Source of the DNA: JBEBSD01 sp040394475
GTDB lineage: Bacteria; Bacteroidota; Bacteroidia; Cytophagales; Spirosomataceae
Assembly: GCA_040394475.1 (NCBI GenBank)
Contig: JBEBSD010000001.1
Coordinates: 1-64,000, forward strand
Length of the DNA stretch: 64,000 nt
Direction of reading: 5' to 3'
Shown in pieces: positions 33,652 through 42,244 of this stretch; within the stretch, counting starts at the first letter, position 1; each line of letters starts with the position of its first letter. Below the pieces are notes generated by a model. The model saw only the letters and a list, made by a program, of their open reading frames with translations. It searched no databases and was not told where the DNA came from. Both the position numbers and the translations under genes were made by a program.

Positions 33652-35589
33652 TTATTCCGCAACCAGGAAATGTACAATCCGGCAGGCGCTTCCTTCACTT
33701 TTTTCATTGCGTTCCGGCAGTATCGAAAGCGTCAACGTATGATTTCCTTCCGTAAGCTCGTCATCCAGTACCAGGTACCAGGGCAGGTGCAGCTGCTGGC
33801 TCCATTGACTGAATAAATCGAGTTTCCGGGGCTTTTTCCCATCAATCTGGTAGGTGATTATTCCCGCATCAGGACCTGAAACAAGGGCGATGCCCACTGC
33901 TTTTCCCTTGAACCGGTAGGTCAGGCTTGCGCCGGGTTCATGGGCAACCAGCATAGGAACGTTTACAAAACCACTGCGTGTCGCTACTTTTTTGACGGGC
34001 GTCCAGGAAGGATCGATCCGGAAGCCGGTCAGTTTTGTGGCATTAGCGAGAGAGCCGTAGGATGCCCTGGTGTAGGAAAATGGATCCAGCAATTCCGGGA
34101 GCTTCCGTATCGGTCCGGCAGCAATAAGTTCCTGTGAGCGTAACAATGTTTTCAGTGACTGAAAATAGAGTTCTTGCCCAAAAGGAGACGGGTGCAGGTC
34201 TTTGAAATCGTATTTCCAGGAAAATTCGCCTGCTTTCACGCGGTCGTATACTTCCTGTGAAAGGTTGATAAAAGGAAACCCGTAATGCCGGGCGACCGTC
34301 TGATGCACACGTACTTCCACCGGTTCCTTTTGGGCATCGTAATCGCCGAATTTATCGGGATCAGCGAAGGCCATCAACACGATATCCACCTTTGGATTTG
34401 CGGCATAAGCCAGTCGGCAAATCCCCTCCAGGGCCCGGATCTGTGCTTTTTCACGGAAACCGTTCGTACGGTCATTCACAGCGCTTTCCACCAGTAACAG
34501 GTCGGGTACGCCTTTAGCCAGGACGTCTGTACCGAAACGAAAGGCATGCGGTGTACTCCCCAGCGAAGGGATACCGGCCGAAATGAACTCGAAGGCCGTA
34601 TCCGGGAAGCGCTCTTGCAAATATTGGATCATCTTTGTTCTCCAGCCTGGATTATGAGTAATAGAGCCTCCCAAAAAGGCAACCGTGCCCTTCTTTTCTA
34701 CTTCGAATTGCTGCAATGCATAGCGGATACCCCCGTTGTTTTCAATATAGGCTTTGCCTGGAAGGGGCTTCCTGACCGGATAACTGTGGCGTTGGACGAA
34801 ATCGGCGAAAAGAGCCGGGTCTTCAATTTTGAAGTGGTGTCCTTCCAGCTGTTGCTCTCCCCTGGTCATCGGATAAACGGTAGCCGGGCCTCCCAGTTTG
34901 ATATAATTGGCAATCAGCCGGTCGGTATTTTCTTCATTGGGTACAATTTTATCCCGTAGGCTGACGACATGCAGCACCGGGACTTTATAGGCAGCCAGCC
35001 CTTCCAGTTGTTCCAGGGGGATATCTTTGAAGTCCAGGGCCTGTGTTTCCGTAAATCCATAGAGCCCAAGCCATTTTTCCCAATCCGATGGCGAGCCTTT
35101 TCCGGCACCCTTTCCACCCGGCCAGCTTTTGGGGTCGCATACCGGGGCTTCGGCGTAGATGCAGCTAACCTTTTCCGGATTGCGTTTCGCCCATCCATAC
35201 GCGTACAGGCCCCCGCGGCTGACGGCTTCCAGGGCCACTTTTGGCGCGAACCCTCTCCGGTCAACGAGGTATTCGTAGAAATCATCCCAAATCAGCAAGG
35301 CGCCGGGGTGGCCAAAGAGGTTATTGGTATTGACATAAGCGATGTGAAATCCGCGGTCGACCAGTATGCTGTCCATCTCTGTATGCCAGTCCGGAAAATG
35401 TGCCCGCCATACCCAGGGCTTGCCCGTTAAAGCAGTCTTGGGCTTTATGACCCAGGCTTCCCGGTCCTGGAAAGTAAAGGTTTCCTTTTCAAAGCCCTTC
35501 CAGTCAGTAGTCGTTTGCCGGGCGGAAAGGATCGGAGGGAAGCAGGACGAAAGAATTAAAAGAAAGCAGATCGATGATAATTTTCCCAT
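33652..35589 (-). CDS. Two-domain hydrolase: alpha/beta hydrolase fused to SGNH hydrolase
   Basis: 645 residues from the ATG that gives MGKLSSICFLLILSSCFPPILS, a secretion signal (possible lipobox at SSC). The N-terminal module (about 25-270) is an alpha/beta hydrolase with nucleophile Ser124 in ALEAVSRGGLYAYGWA and a likely His at 251 or 252. The second module (about 295-490) is an SGNH hydrolase: Ser309 in AFLGGSITHNPGW, VESAVNDR as block III and Asp464/His466 in DLHPSPFGQ. A C-terminal beta-rich accessory domain ends the protein. Two esterase folds in one secreted chain suggests removal of two acyl types, perhaps from plant polysaccharide. The reading frame is open 396 bases further upstream, but that stretch overlaps the next gene and is not credible. 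Confidence 0.82.
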   Translation of the reverse strand: MGKLSSICFLLILSSCFPPILSARQTTTDWKGFEKETFTFQDREAWVIKPKTALTGKPWVWRAHFPDWHTEMDSILVDRGFHIAYVNTNNLFGHPGALLIWDDFYEYLVDRRGFAPKVALEAVSRGGLYAYGWAKRNPEKVSCIYAEAPVCDPKSWPGGKGAGKGSPSDWEKWLGLYGFTETQALDFKDIPLEQLEGLAAYKVPVLHVVSLRDKIVPNEENTDRLIANYIKLGGPATVYPMTRGEQQLEGHHFKIEDPALFADFVQRHSYPVRKPLPGKAYIENNGGIRYALQQFEVEKKGTVAFLGGSITHNPGWRTKMIQYLQERFPDTAFEFISAGIPSLGSTPHAFRFGTDVLAKGVPDLLLVESAVNDRTNGFREKAQIRALEGICRLAYAANPKVDIVLMAFADPDKFGDYDAQKEPVEVRVHQTVARHYGFPFINLSQEVYDRVKAGEFSWKYDFKDLHPSPFGQELYFQSLKTLLRSQELIAAGPIRKLPELLDPFSYTRASYGSLANATKLTGFRIDPSWTPVKKVATRSGFVNVPMLVAHEPGASLTYRFKGKAVGIALVSGPDAGIITYQIDGKKPRKLDLFSQWSQQLHLPWYLVLDDELTEGNHTLTLSILPERNEKSEGSACRIVHFLVAE

Positions 35590-35710
35590 TTTTTCAAGAG
35601 CCGGTTGTGCGAATGAATGGTGTAACGGAACAAATGCCGGCGCAATGGTGAAAGCCTGAAAACCGGGCGGTCTACTTTTCGGGCGCTTATTTTGTGTATA
35701 AAGAGGCTCC

Positions 35711-35774
35711 GTGGACTGTGTCTTCACAGTCCACTTTTGACACCAGCCTGGTTCTAGTCTGTGAAGACACAGAC
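35711..35774. repeat. Inverted pair of CTGTGTCTTCACAG hairpins
   Basis: Hairpin 1 at 35711-35734 has perfect 10-base arms (GTGGACTGTG and complement) with loop TCTT. Hairpin 2 at 35757-35774 has 7-base arms (GTCTGTG and complement) with loop AAGA, that is, the same word in the opposite orientation. The pair lies just past the stop codon of the acyl-CoA carboxylase gene (minus strand). Confidence 0.85.
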
Positions 35775-35785
35775 CACGGTCGTCG

Positions 35786-37393
35786 TTAGACCTGAATGAC
35801 ACCGACGTTAAAAGCTTCTGTAACCGGGGCCTGGTTAGCGGCTTCGATGCCTGTTGAAATAATGCGGCGGGTTTCCAGCGGATGGACGACGTCATCGACC
35901 CATAACCTGGCGGCGGCAAAATAGGGGGATAACTGGGAATCATATCGTTCCGAAATCTCCCGGGACAGCCGGGCTTCTGCGTCATCCGTCAACTCTTGTC
36001 CCCGGGCCTTCAAAGAAGCGGCCTGTATCTGAACCAGGGTTTTGGCAGCAGTAGCGCCACTCATGACCGCCATTTGCGCGGTTGGCCAGGAGAAAATAAG
36101 GCGGGGGTCATACGCTTTTCCGCACATAGCGTAATTACCGGCGCCGTAAGAATTACCGATAATAAATGTAAACTTCGGAACCACTGAGTTGGAGACGGCA
36201 TTGACCATTTTGGCGCCGTCTTTTATAATGCCGCCCTGTTCGCTGCGGCTGCCAACCATAAAGCCTGTTACATCGTGCAGAAACAGGAGCGGGATTTTCT
36301 TCTGGTTGCAGTTCATAATAAACCGTGCCGCCTTGTCCGCGGCGTCGGAATAGATAACACCGCCCATCTGCATTTCCCCTTTCCCTGATTTTACGACTTT
36401 CCGTTGATTGGCTACAATTCCTACAGCCCATCCGTCGATACGGGCATAGGCACAGATAAGTGATTTTCCGTAGCCTTCTTTATACTGTTCCAGCTCACCG
36501 GCATCGACGATGCAATCGAGGAGTTCCAGCATATCGTACGGTTTTAACCGGTCGGAAGGGAGGAGTTCCAGCAGTATCTCCGGGTCTTTGGCCGGGTCTT
36601 TGGCAGCGATGCGGTCGAAACCGGCTTTAGGGGTATGGCCCAGTTTCGAAATGCGTTTCCGGATGGCGTCCAGGCAGCTTTTGTCATCCGGATATTGATT
36701 GTCGGTAACACCCGAGATTTCGGAATGCATCCGGGCGCCGCCAAGGGTTTCCGCATCGACGTCCTCTCCCACCGAGGATTTGACCAGGAAAGGTCCTGCC
36801 AGGAACAGTGAGCCGGTTCCTGTGACGATCAGCGCTTCATCCGACATGGCGGGCAGGTAGGCGCCCCCCGCCACACAGCTGCCCATAATGGCGGAAATCT
36901 GGACAATTCCCATGGAAGTCATCCGGGCATTGTTCCGGAAAACCCTGCCAAAGTGCTCTTTATCGGCAAAGACATCCGCTTGTAAGGGCAGGTAAATACC
37001 TGCGCTGTCGACCAGGTAGATGACGGGCAGCCGGTTTTCCATCGCTATTTCCTGGGCGCGCAGGTTTTTTTTGGCGGTGATTGGAAACCAGGCGCCTCCC
37101 TTTACGCTGGCATCATTCGCTATGATGACGCATTGCCGGCCTTCCACATAACCAATGCCGGTGATGACGCCGCCCGACGGGCATCCTCCTTCCGATTCGT
37201 ACAAGCCTTCTCCGGCAAACGTCCCGATCTCCAGAAAAAAGCTATCGGGGTCAGTGAGGTAGCCGATTCGCTCGCGGGCAGTGAGTTTACCCTTTTTATG
37301 CTGGGCAGCCAGTTTCTCCAAACCGCCGCCCAATTTTACGGTTTCCCGTTTCATTTTTAATTGCTGACAAAGGCTTTGCATGTGTGGCGCCAT
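35786..37393 (-). CDS. Acyl-CoA carboxylase, carboxyltransferase (beta) subunit
   Basis: 535 residues from the ATG giving MAPHMQSLCQQLKMKRETV; the frame is open 141 bases further upstream but codes for an unlikely hydrophobic leader. Two crotonase-like halves: SAGIYLPLQADVFADKEHFG with MGSCVAGGAYLPAMSDEALIV in the first, and FMVGSRSEQGGIIKDGAKMVNAV with NSYGAGNYAMCGKAYDPRLIFSWPTAQ in the second. It moves carboxyl groups from biotin to an acyl-CoA. Overall resemblance is greatest to methylcrotonyl-CoA or related branched acyl-CoA carboxylases. The biotin-carrying alpha subunit is not adjacent, so the substrate stays open. Confidence 0.88.
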   Translation of the reverse strand: MAPHMQSLCQQLKMKRETVKLGGGLEKLAAQHKKGKLTARERIGYLTDPDSFFLEIGTFAGEGLYESEGGCPSGGVITGIGYVEGRQCVIIANDASVKGGAWFPITAKKNLRAQEIAMENRLPVIYLVDSAGIYLPLQADVFADKEHFGRVFRNNARMTSMGIVQISAIMGSCVAGGAYLPAMSDEALIVTGTGSLFLAGPFLVKSSVGEDVDAETLGGARMHSEISGVTDNQYPDDKSCLDAIRKRISKLGHTPKAGFDRIAAKDPAKDPEILLELLPSDRLKPYDMLELLDCIVDAGELEQYKEGYGKSLICAYARIDGWAVGIVANQRKVVKSGKGEMQMGGVIYSDAADKAARFIMNCNQKKIPLLFLHDVTGFMVGSRSEQGGIIKDGAKMVNAVSNSVVPKFTFIIGNSYGAGNYAMCGKAYDPRLIFSWPTAQMAVMSGATAAKTLVQIQAASLKARGQELTDDAEARLSREISERYDSQLSPYFAAARLWVDDVVHPLETRRIISTGIEAANQAPVTEAFNVGVIQV

Positions 37394-37449
37394 TTTGAAT
37401 AAGAGTAGTATGAAAGTAAGCAGCGGTTGTAATTTAAGGGTAATATAGT

Positions 37450-37457
37450 TATTTTTG
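37450..37457 (+). promoter_or_regulatory. Promoter -7 element TATTTTTG of the sugar dehydrogenase gene
   Basis: TATTTTTG fits TAnnTTTG. A start near 37464 lies downstream of the first in-frame TTG at 37455, which supports translation from the ATG at 37569. Confidence 0.45.
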
Positions 37458-37568
37458 AAGAAAACGACTACAGAATATCCACCCTTACCGACTCTGCCTT
37501 TTGCGGGCAGCAACAAAGAATATACGATCTTCATTCACGCATTCTATTCGATACAACTTAATACAACG

Positions 37569-39272
37569 ATGATGAAAATTCAAAAGATGGTATCCGGAAT
37601 CGGTTGTTGGATTGCCCTGACGGGGATAATATCCGGAACAGCGCTGCGGGCACAGGCCCCGAAGGTTGAGTTGAAACCGGTGATCAGCACGGGGTTAAGC
37701 CAACCCATGCAGATTGTACATGCCGGGGACAATTCCCACCGATTGTTTATTGTTCAGAAGCAGGGTACGGTAAAGGTTTTTAAGCGCATAGACGATGAGC
37801 AATTTACCGATGCGGGAGACTTCCTTGCCATTACGGATTTGTTCGCGACGGGAGAACAGGGCCTTCTGAGCATGGCCTTTGATCCGGGCTATCCGCTGAA
37901 TGGCTTTGTTTACCTGTATTTTACCAATAATAACGGGAATCTGGAGCTGGCCCGTTACACGGTAAGCGATGATCCGGACCGGGCAGACCCGGCCTCTAAA
38001 GTACAGCTGCTGGAAATAGAGCATCCGGTTAATGACAACCATAACGGAGGAGAAATACATTTCGGAACTGATGGCTTCTTATACGTTTCCACCGGCGATG
38101 GCGGCGGCGGCGGCGATGTGCCCAATAACGCACAGAATAGTGATTCTTACCTGGGGAAGCTGTTGCGGATCGATGTGAGCGGCGGTACAGCGGCTGTGCC
38201 CGAAGGGAACCCCGTACCGGGGAGCCTGCTGTATGCGCGGGGGTTAAGAAACCCGTTCCGATGGAGCTTTGACCGGGAGACAGGCGACGTATGGATAGGA
38301 GATGTGGGACAGAACCGCTGGGAGGAAATCAATGTGATAGCGCAGGACCAGTTGGCGGACGCTAATTTTGGCTGGAGGTGTTATGAAGGGGAGGTGGCTT
38401 ATAACATGGAGGGATGCGGCGCCGGGTATCATATGCCGGTGTATACCTATGCCATCGGAAACGATAACGGCCGGTCGGTGGTGGGCGGAGTGGTATACCG
38501 GGGACAGGAATTCCCTTTGCTGAAGGGATATTACATTGGGGCCGATCACTACAAGGATGTTTTGCATCTGATAAAAAGGACAGGAGATGCTTATGCGGTA
38601 GAGGTGCAGGCTGACGGGCTGACGAATATCTCGGATTTCGGAGAATCTGAAAACGGCGAACTATATGCTGCCCGCCTGGCGGACCACACGGTGTACCGGA
38701 TCACGGCCGCTTCTTCGCTAAGCGTTACGCTGACCGGCTTTTCGGCGCAGATCGAAAGCGAGGGAGTCCTGCTGACCTGGACCACGGGCGAGGAGGTTAA
38801 TTTCGACCGGTTTGAGGTACAGCAGAGCCTCAATGCGCAGGATTATACGGTAATCGGATCCGTGGCGGGGAAAGCGGAGGAAGGGCAGGGCGCTTCGTAC
38901 AGTTTTACAGATGCCTTTCCGGCGCCCGGCCAGAGCTATTACCGGCTGAAGATGGTCGACAGAGATGGTTCGGTAATGTACTCCGCTATTATCGGGGTCA
39001 ACCGGATCGTGAGCGGAACGGATCCGGAAGCCGCCGAGTGGTTCATTCTGCCCAACCGGATCACGGCCGATGAGCTTTCGATTAAGCTGCCGGAAGCCTT
39101 TGAGGAGCTGGAATTGGTAAATATGTCGGGACAATGTGTCCAGCGAAATGACCTGAATGGCAAAACCGGCAGCTTCCGGTTGAAAACGGGGAAGTTCCCG
39201 CCGGGAATTTATTTTGCACGGTTCCGGAAGAAAGAGAAAGTGGTGGTACAGAAGCTGCTATTTACGTTTTGA
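37569..39272 (+). CDS. Secreted PQQ-type glucose/sorbosone dehydrogenase with T9SS C-terminal domain
   Basis: 567 residues from the ATG at 37569 (a second ATG follows directly). A signal peptide ends near LRAQA. Residues about 25-370 form a six-bladed GSDH beta-propeller, with NDNHNGGEIHFGTDGFLYVSTGDGG as the calcium/cofactor region and RGLRNPFRWSFDRETGDVWIGDVGQNRWEEI. A fibronectin-like segment (GVLLTWTTGEEVNFDRFEVQQS, then YYRLKMVDRDGS) precedes a last domain ending FPPGIYFARFRKKEKVVVQKLLFTF, the pattern of type IX secretion sorting domains. It is therefore exported to the cell surface or medium. True sugar substrate unknown. Confidence 0.88.
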   Translation: MMKIQKMVSGIGCWIALTGIISGTALRAQAPKVELKPVISTGLSQPMQIVHAGDNSHRLFIVQKQGTVKVFKRIDDEQFTDAGDFLAITDLFATGEQGLLSMAFDPGYPLNGFVYLYFTNNNGNLELARYTVSDDPDRADPASKVQLLEIEHPVNDNHNGGEIHFGTDGFLYVSTGDGGGGGDVPNNAQNSDSYLGKLLRIDVSGGTAAVPEGNPVPGSLLYARGLRNPFRWSFDRETGDVWIGDVGQNRWEEINVIAQDQLADANFGWRCYEGEVAYNMEGCGAGYHMPVYTYAIGNDNGRSVVGGVVYRGQEFPLLKGYYIGADHYKDVLHLIKRTGDAYAVEVQADGLTNISDFGESENGELYAARLADHTVYRITAASSLSVTLTGFSAQIESEGVLLTWTTGEEVNFDRFEVQQSLNAQDYTVIGSVAGKAEEGQGASYSFTDAFPAPGQSYYRLKMVDRDGSVMYSAIIGVNRIVSGTDPEAAEWFILPNRITADELSIKLPEAFEELELVNMSGQCVQRNDLNGKTGSFRLKTGKFPPGIYFARFRKKEKVVVQKLLFTF

Positions 39273-39333
39273 TTGTTTTCGTAAAAATATTTAAGGTATT
39301 TTGCAGCTTTAATCGCAACTGGCTCGCCATTAC

Positions 39334-40212
39334 ATGAAGAAAATCAGTCTGAGTGACTCAGGACCAAAAGTGTCCGAAGCAATTTATGGTTTCTGGAGAT
39401 GGGAAAATCAAGGCTCCGAAACGACTGCCAAAATTGAAAAAACGGTAAGTCTCTGTCTGGAATTGGGGGTGAATACGTTTGATCATTCCGATAGTTACGG
39501 AGAAGGGGCTATTGAGGAATATTTCGGACAAGTAATTCAAAACAAGGCTTTCAGGCGGGAGGAACTGGTATTATTCAGTAAGTGCGGGATCCGAAGATCG
39601 TCGGATGGCCGGTACGTCTATTACGATACTTCCCGGGAACATATTCTGAACAGTATTGAATCTTCCCTGCGAAAGCTGAAGACAGATTACCTGGATATTT
39701 TTCTCCTCAACCACAGCGATTTGCTGTCGGACCCCGAGGAAACCGCCATGGCGCTCGCAGAAGTCGTCAATTCGGGAAAGGCCCTGCATATCGGGGTCGC
39801 CAACTTTACGGTTTTTCAGCACCAGTTGCTGGCGTCCTACCTGCGGAAGCCTATTGTGACCAATCATATCGAGCTCAACCTGATGAATACCACCGCCATT
39901 AGTGACGGCCGGGTGGATTTTATCAAGCAATGTTTCAGCAAGCCCCTGGCCTGGTCGCCGTTGGCCGGAGGCAGGATCCTGGAAGGGACGGATGAAAAAG
40001 CGGTACGTATCCGGGGAAAGCTAAAGGAAATCGGCGCCAAATATGACGCGAATATCGAACAGGTAGCCGTTGCCTGGCTGATGCGGTTAGGCACCCTTCC
40101 GATCATCGGTTCGCAGCTGGAAAGCCGTATCCGCAATGCCGCCAGCGCCTCCGATATCCGGTTAACCTACGAGGATTGGTATGAATTATATCATTTAACC
40201 ACATCGTTGTAG
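39334..40212 (+). CDS. Aldo/keto reductase (YdhF-like)
   Basis: 292 residues. It is a TIM-barrel oxidoreductase using NADPH. VNTFDHSDSYGEGAIEEYFGQVIQ contains the catalytic Asp and Tyr; KTDYLDIFLLNHSD and the AFFKxxxx-equivalent LVLFSKCGIR contain the usual Lys and His. IGSQLESRIRNAASAS near the C-terminus binds the cofactor phosphate. The YdhF subgroup is suggested by overall pattern. Substrate unknown. The stop codon lies inside a perfect palindrome that also covers the stop of the convergent helicase gene. Confidence 0.88.
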   Translation: MKKISLSDSGPKVSEAIYGFWRWENQGSETTAKIEKTVSLCLELGVNTFDHSDSYGEGAIEEYFGQVIQNKAFRREELVLFSKCGIRRSSDGRYVYYDTSREHILNSIESSLRKLKTDYLDIFLLNHSDLLSDPEETAMALAEVVNSGKALHIGVANFTVFQHQLLASYLRKPIVTNHIELNLMNTTAISDGRVDFIKQCFSKPLAWSPLAGGRILEGTDEKAVRIRGKLKEIGAKYDANIEQVAVAWLMRLGTLPIIGSQLESRIRNAASASDIRLTYEDWYELYHLTTSL

Positions 40213-40240
40213 ATCCGTTGCACGCAACGGATCTACAACG
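40205..40240. repeat. Palindrome with 17-base arms between convergent genes
   Basis: CGTTGTAGATCCGTTGC (40205-40221), a 2-base centre, and its perfect complement (40224-40240). It overlaps both stop codons: 40210-40212 (aldo/keto reductase) and 40233-40235 (helicase). It shares the frame GTAGA..CGTTGC..GCAACG..TCTAC with the elements at 10883 and 55867. It may serve as a shared transcript end. Confidence 0.88.
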
Positions 40241-41558
40241 ATGCCCGTTCGATTTTGTATTTTTTGCCTTTCATCTTTTCGTCTGCAATCCGGAGAAGCA
40301 GCGCTGCTGCCTGGTCTCTTTTCACGGCGACAAAGGAAGCAGTGTCTTTTACTTCGATGAGCCCGAGGTCCTGTTTGTCCAGCTTTCCTTTTTGCAGCAA
40401 AAAGCCGACGATATCCATTTTGCTCAGTTTGTTCTTCTTCCCGCCGCTGATATAAAGGGTGGTCCAGTCCGGCGTCACGGGCAAAGGCAGCTGCCAGGGA
40501 AGTTCCAGTCTTTGCGTGTTTTCGCGGATAAATCCCGGGAGTTTGTCCGTCTCGCTGAACAAAATATAGGCGGTTCCTTCTGATTGCATGCGGGCTGTTC
40601 TGCCGTTCCGGTGCGTAAATTCGTCCGGTTTCATCGGAAGTTCGTAATGGATGACATGTTTCATATCCGGGATATCCAATCCGCGGGCGGCCAGGTCGGT
40701 AGCTACCAGGTGCGACACAGAGCCGTTCCTGAAGCGGATGAGGGCCCGCTCCCGGTCGGGTTGCTCCATTTTGCCATGAAAAACAGCGCATTCGATTCCG
40801 GCGGCTGTCAAAGTGCTGCCAATGAGCGCTACGGTATCCCGGAGATTGCAGAAAATAAGGGCGGAATCGCTGCCCAGGAACCGGAGCAGCTGTACCAGCT
40901 TTTCCGGTTTGCCGTCTTTTCCGGTCTCCACGAGCCGGAGCGATAATCCCTTCACCTGCCTGCTGCTCCTGATAAAATCAAGCGTCACAGGAGCTGTCAG
41001 CCGGGTGAAATCGGGGAGTTGAGAGCCGGCTGTTGCCGAAACCAGCACCTTCTTCTTCAAATGCGGCAGGTTTCCCAGGATCTCCGTCATTTCTTCCTGG
41101 AAACCCAGTTGAAGGGATTTGTCGAATTCGTCCAGCACCAGCATGGAAATGGTTTTGGCGGTGAACGACTTCCGGAAAATATGGTCCAGGATCCTTCCGG
41201 GTGTACCGATCAGTAAAGCCGGCGCTTCCTGCAGGCTGCGGATCTCTGTAGGCATATCGTGGCCCCCATAGCAGCAGGTCACTTTGTAGCCGGTGGCCAT
41301 TTTGCGCCATACCTGTTCGATTTGCAGTGCCAGTTCCCGGGTCGGTACGACCACCAGGCATTGCACCCCGCGGGCTTCAGTCTGCATCAGCGACAGCACG
41401 GGGAGCAGAAAAGCCAGCGTTTTTCCCGAACCGGTGGGAGATAGTAAAAAGACCTCCGGATTTTCGAGAATGGCGGCTTTTGCCGCTTCCTGCATCTCAT
41501 TCAATGCAGCAATCCCGAAGGCGGCAAGAACGGCGGGTGGGGTTTCAATATCAGACAT
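40233..41558 (-). CDS. DEAD-box RNA helicase, DbpA-like, with motif II DEFD
   Basis: 441 residues. Motif I is LLSPTGSGKTLAFLLP, motif Ia VVPTRELALQ, motif II LVLDEFDK, motif III VSATA, motif V DLAARGLDIP, and motif VI THRNGRTARM in place of HRxGRTGR. Motif II reads DEFD instead of DEAD. The C-terminal 70 residues (TTLYISGGKKNKLSKMDIVGFLL to KYKIERA) resemble the DbpA RNA-binding domain that targets 23S rRNA. It is likely to act in ribosome assembly. It converges on the aldo/keto reductase gene. Confidence 0.87.
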   Translation of the reverse strand: MSDIETPPAVLAAFGIAALNEMQEAAKAAILENPEVFLLSPTGSGKTLAFLLPVLSLMQTEARGVQCLVVVPTRELALQIEQVWRKMATGYKVTCCYGGHDMPTEIRSLQEAPALLIGTPGRILDHIFRKSFTAKTISMLVLDEFDKSLQLGFQEEMTEILGNLPHLKKKVLVSATAGSQLPDFTRLTAPVTLDFIRSSRQVKGLSLRLVETGKDGKPEKLVQLLRFLGSDSALIFCNLRDTVALIGSTLTAAGIECAVFHGKMEQPDRERALIRFRNGSVSHLVATDLAARGLDIPDMKHVIHYELPMKPDEFTHRNGRTARMQSEGTAYILFSETDKLPGFIRENTQRLELPWQLPLPVTPDWTTLYISGGKKNKLSKMDIVGFLLQKGKLDKQDLGLIEVKDTASFVAVKRDQAAALLLRIADEKMKGKKYKIERASL

Positions 41559-41638
41559 GGGGCAAAGATACCGGAACCTTTGGTGATGTGCGCTAAAAAG
41601 AATTCAGTCGTCTTAACCGATACGGGCTTTTCGTAGGG

Positions 41639-42076
41639 TTACCAATGAAGTCTTCCACGGAGAAAACTTACAAAATAAAATCCAACCCCCCACATCAGCA
41701 ATAATCCAATTACAGTCCCAATTGCATACCGGCGCATTCCTTGTTTGTACTTTTCCGGCGGTAAGACTTCCGGAATAGGGGTGTCCCGGACCTTTCTGAG
41801 CATGTAAAGAAGGAAGAGCTCAGTAGGCAACAGGAAGAAAATAATACCCAACACGATTGTCTTAAAGGACATTTCCCTAAAGAGACCGTATTTCTGCAGG
41901 ATACCAAAATGGGCGAGTGTCTGAGTTACAATAAAAACCACGGCACCGAAATAGCTAAAGAAAAAACCCCACAGCTTCGCCATCAACGAGAATTTGTCCG
42001 GGCGTCCCCCTTGCTTGAGATTTAGATGATAGCAAAAATCGCGAAGCTCAATAAAAAATTGCTTAAAGGTAACCAT
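41639..42076 (-). CDS. Hypothetical integral membrane protein
   Basis: 145 residues with three hydrophobic segments at about 35-55, 72-92 and 118-137. It begins MVTFKQFFIELRDFCYHLNLKQGG. I do not recognise the family. The composition and clean helices support a real gene. It stands alone, with hairpin repeats upstream at 42129. Confidence 0.65.
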   Translation of the reverse strand: MVTFKQFFIELRDFCYHLNLKQGGRPDKFSLMAKLWGFFFSYFGAVVFIVTQTLAHFGILQKYGLFREMSFKTIVLGIIFFLLPTELFLLYMLRKVRDTPIPEVLPPEKYKQGMRRYAIGTVIGLLLMWGVGFYFVSFLRGRLHW

Positions 42077-42128
42077 GGCGCAAGGTCGTATAATTCATTG
42101 GTACTTTTACGAGAACGGGGGGTGCCCC

Positions 42129-42194
42129 CTGGTCTGTGTCTTCACAGACCAGAGGTCGCTAGCCCTAAAGTGGGCTGTGAAGACACAGACCACG
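42129..42194. repeat. Inverted pair of CTGTGTCTTCACAG hairpins
   Basis: Hairpin 1 at 42129-42152 has perfect 10-base arms (CTGGTCTGTG and complement) and loop TCTT. Hairpin 2 at about 42171-42194 carries CTGTG AAGA CACAG (42175-42188) in the opposite orientation. It is downstream of the ABC ATPase gene (stop at 42245, minus strand). Same family as 35711. Confidence 0.85.
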
Positions 42195-42244
42195 GTTCGC
42201 GTACAACATTTTGCAGGACACAACAAGAATTGATGTGTGCTATT

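Noticed and set aside
35590..35985. N-terminal extension of the two-domain hydrolase
   Set aside because: The frame is open but runs through a hairpin repeat and into the preceding gene; the signal peptide starts at 35589.
37394..37534. Extension of the acyl-CoA carboxylase N-terminus
   Set aside because: It adds an unlikely hydrophobic leader and overlaps the promoter of the divergent gene; the conserved protein starts at 37393.
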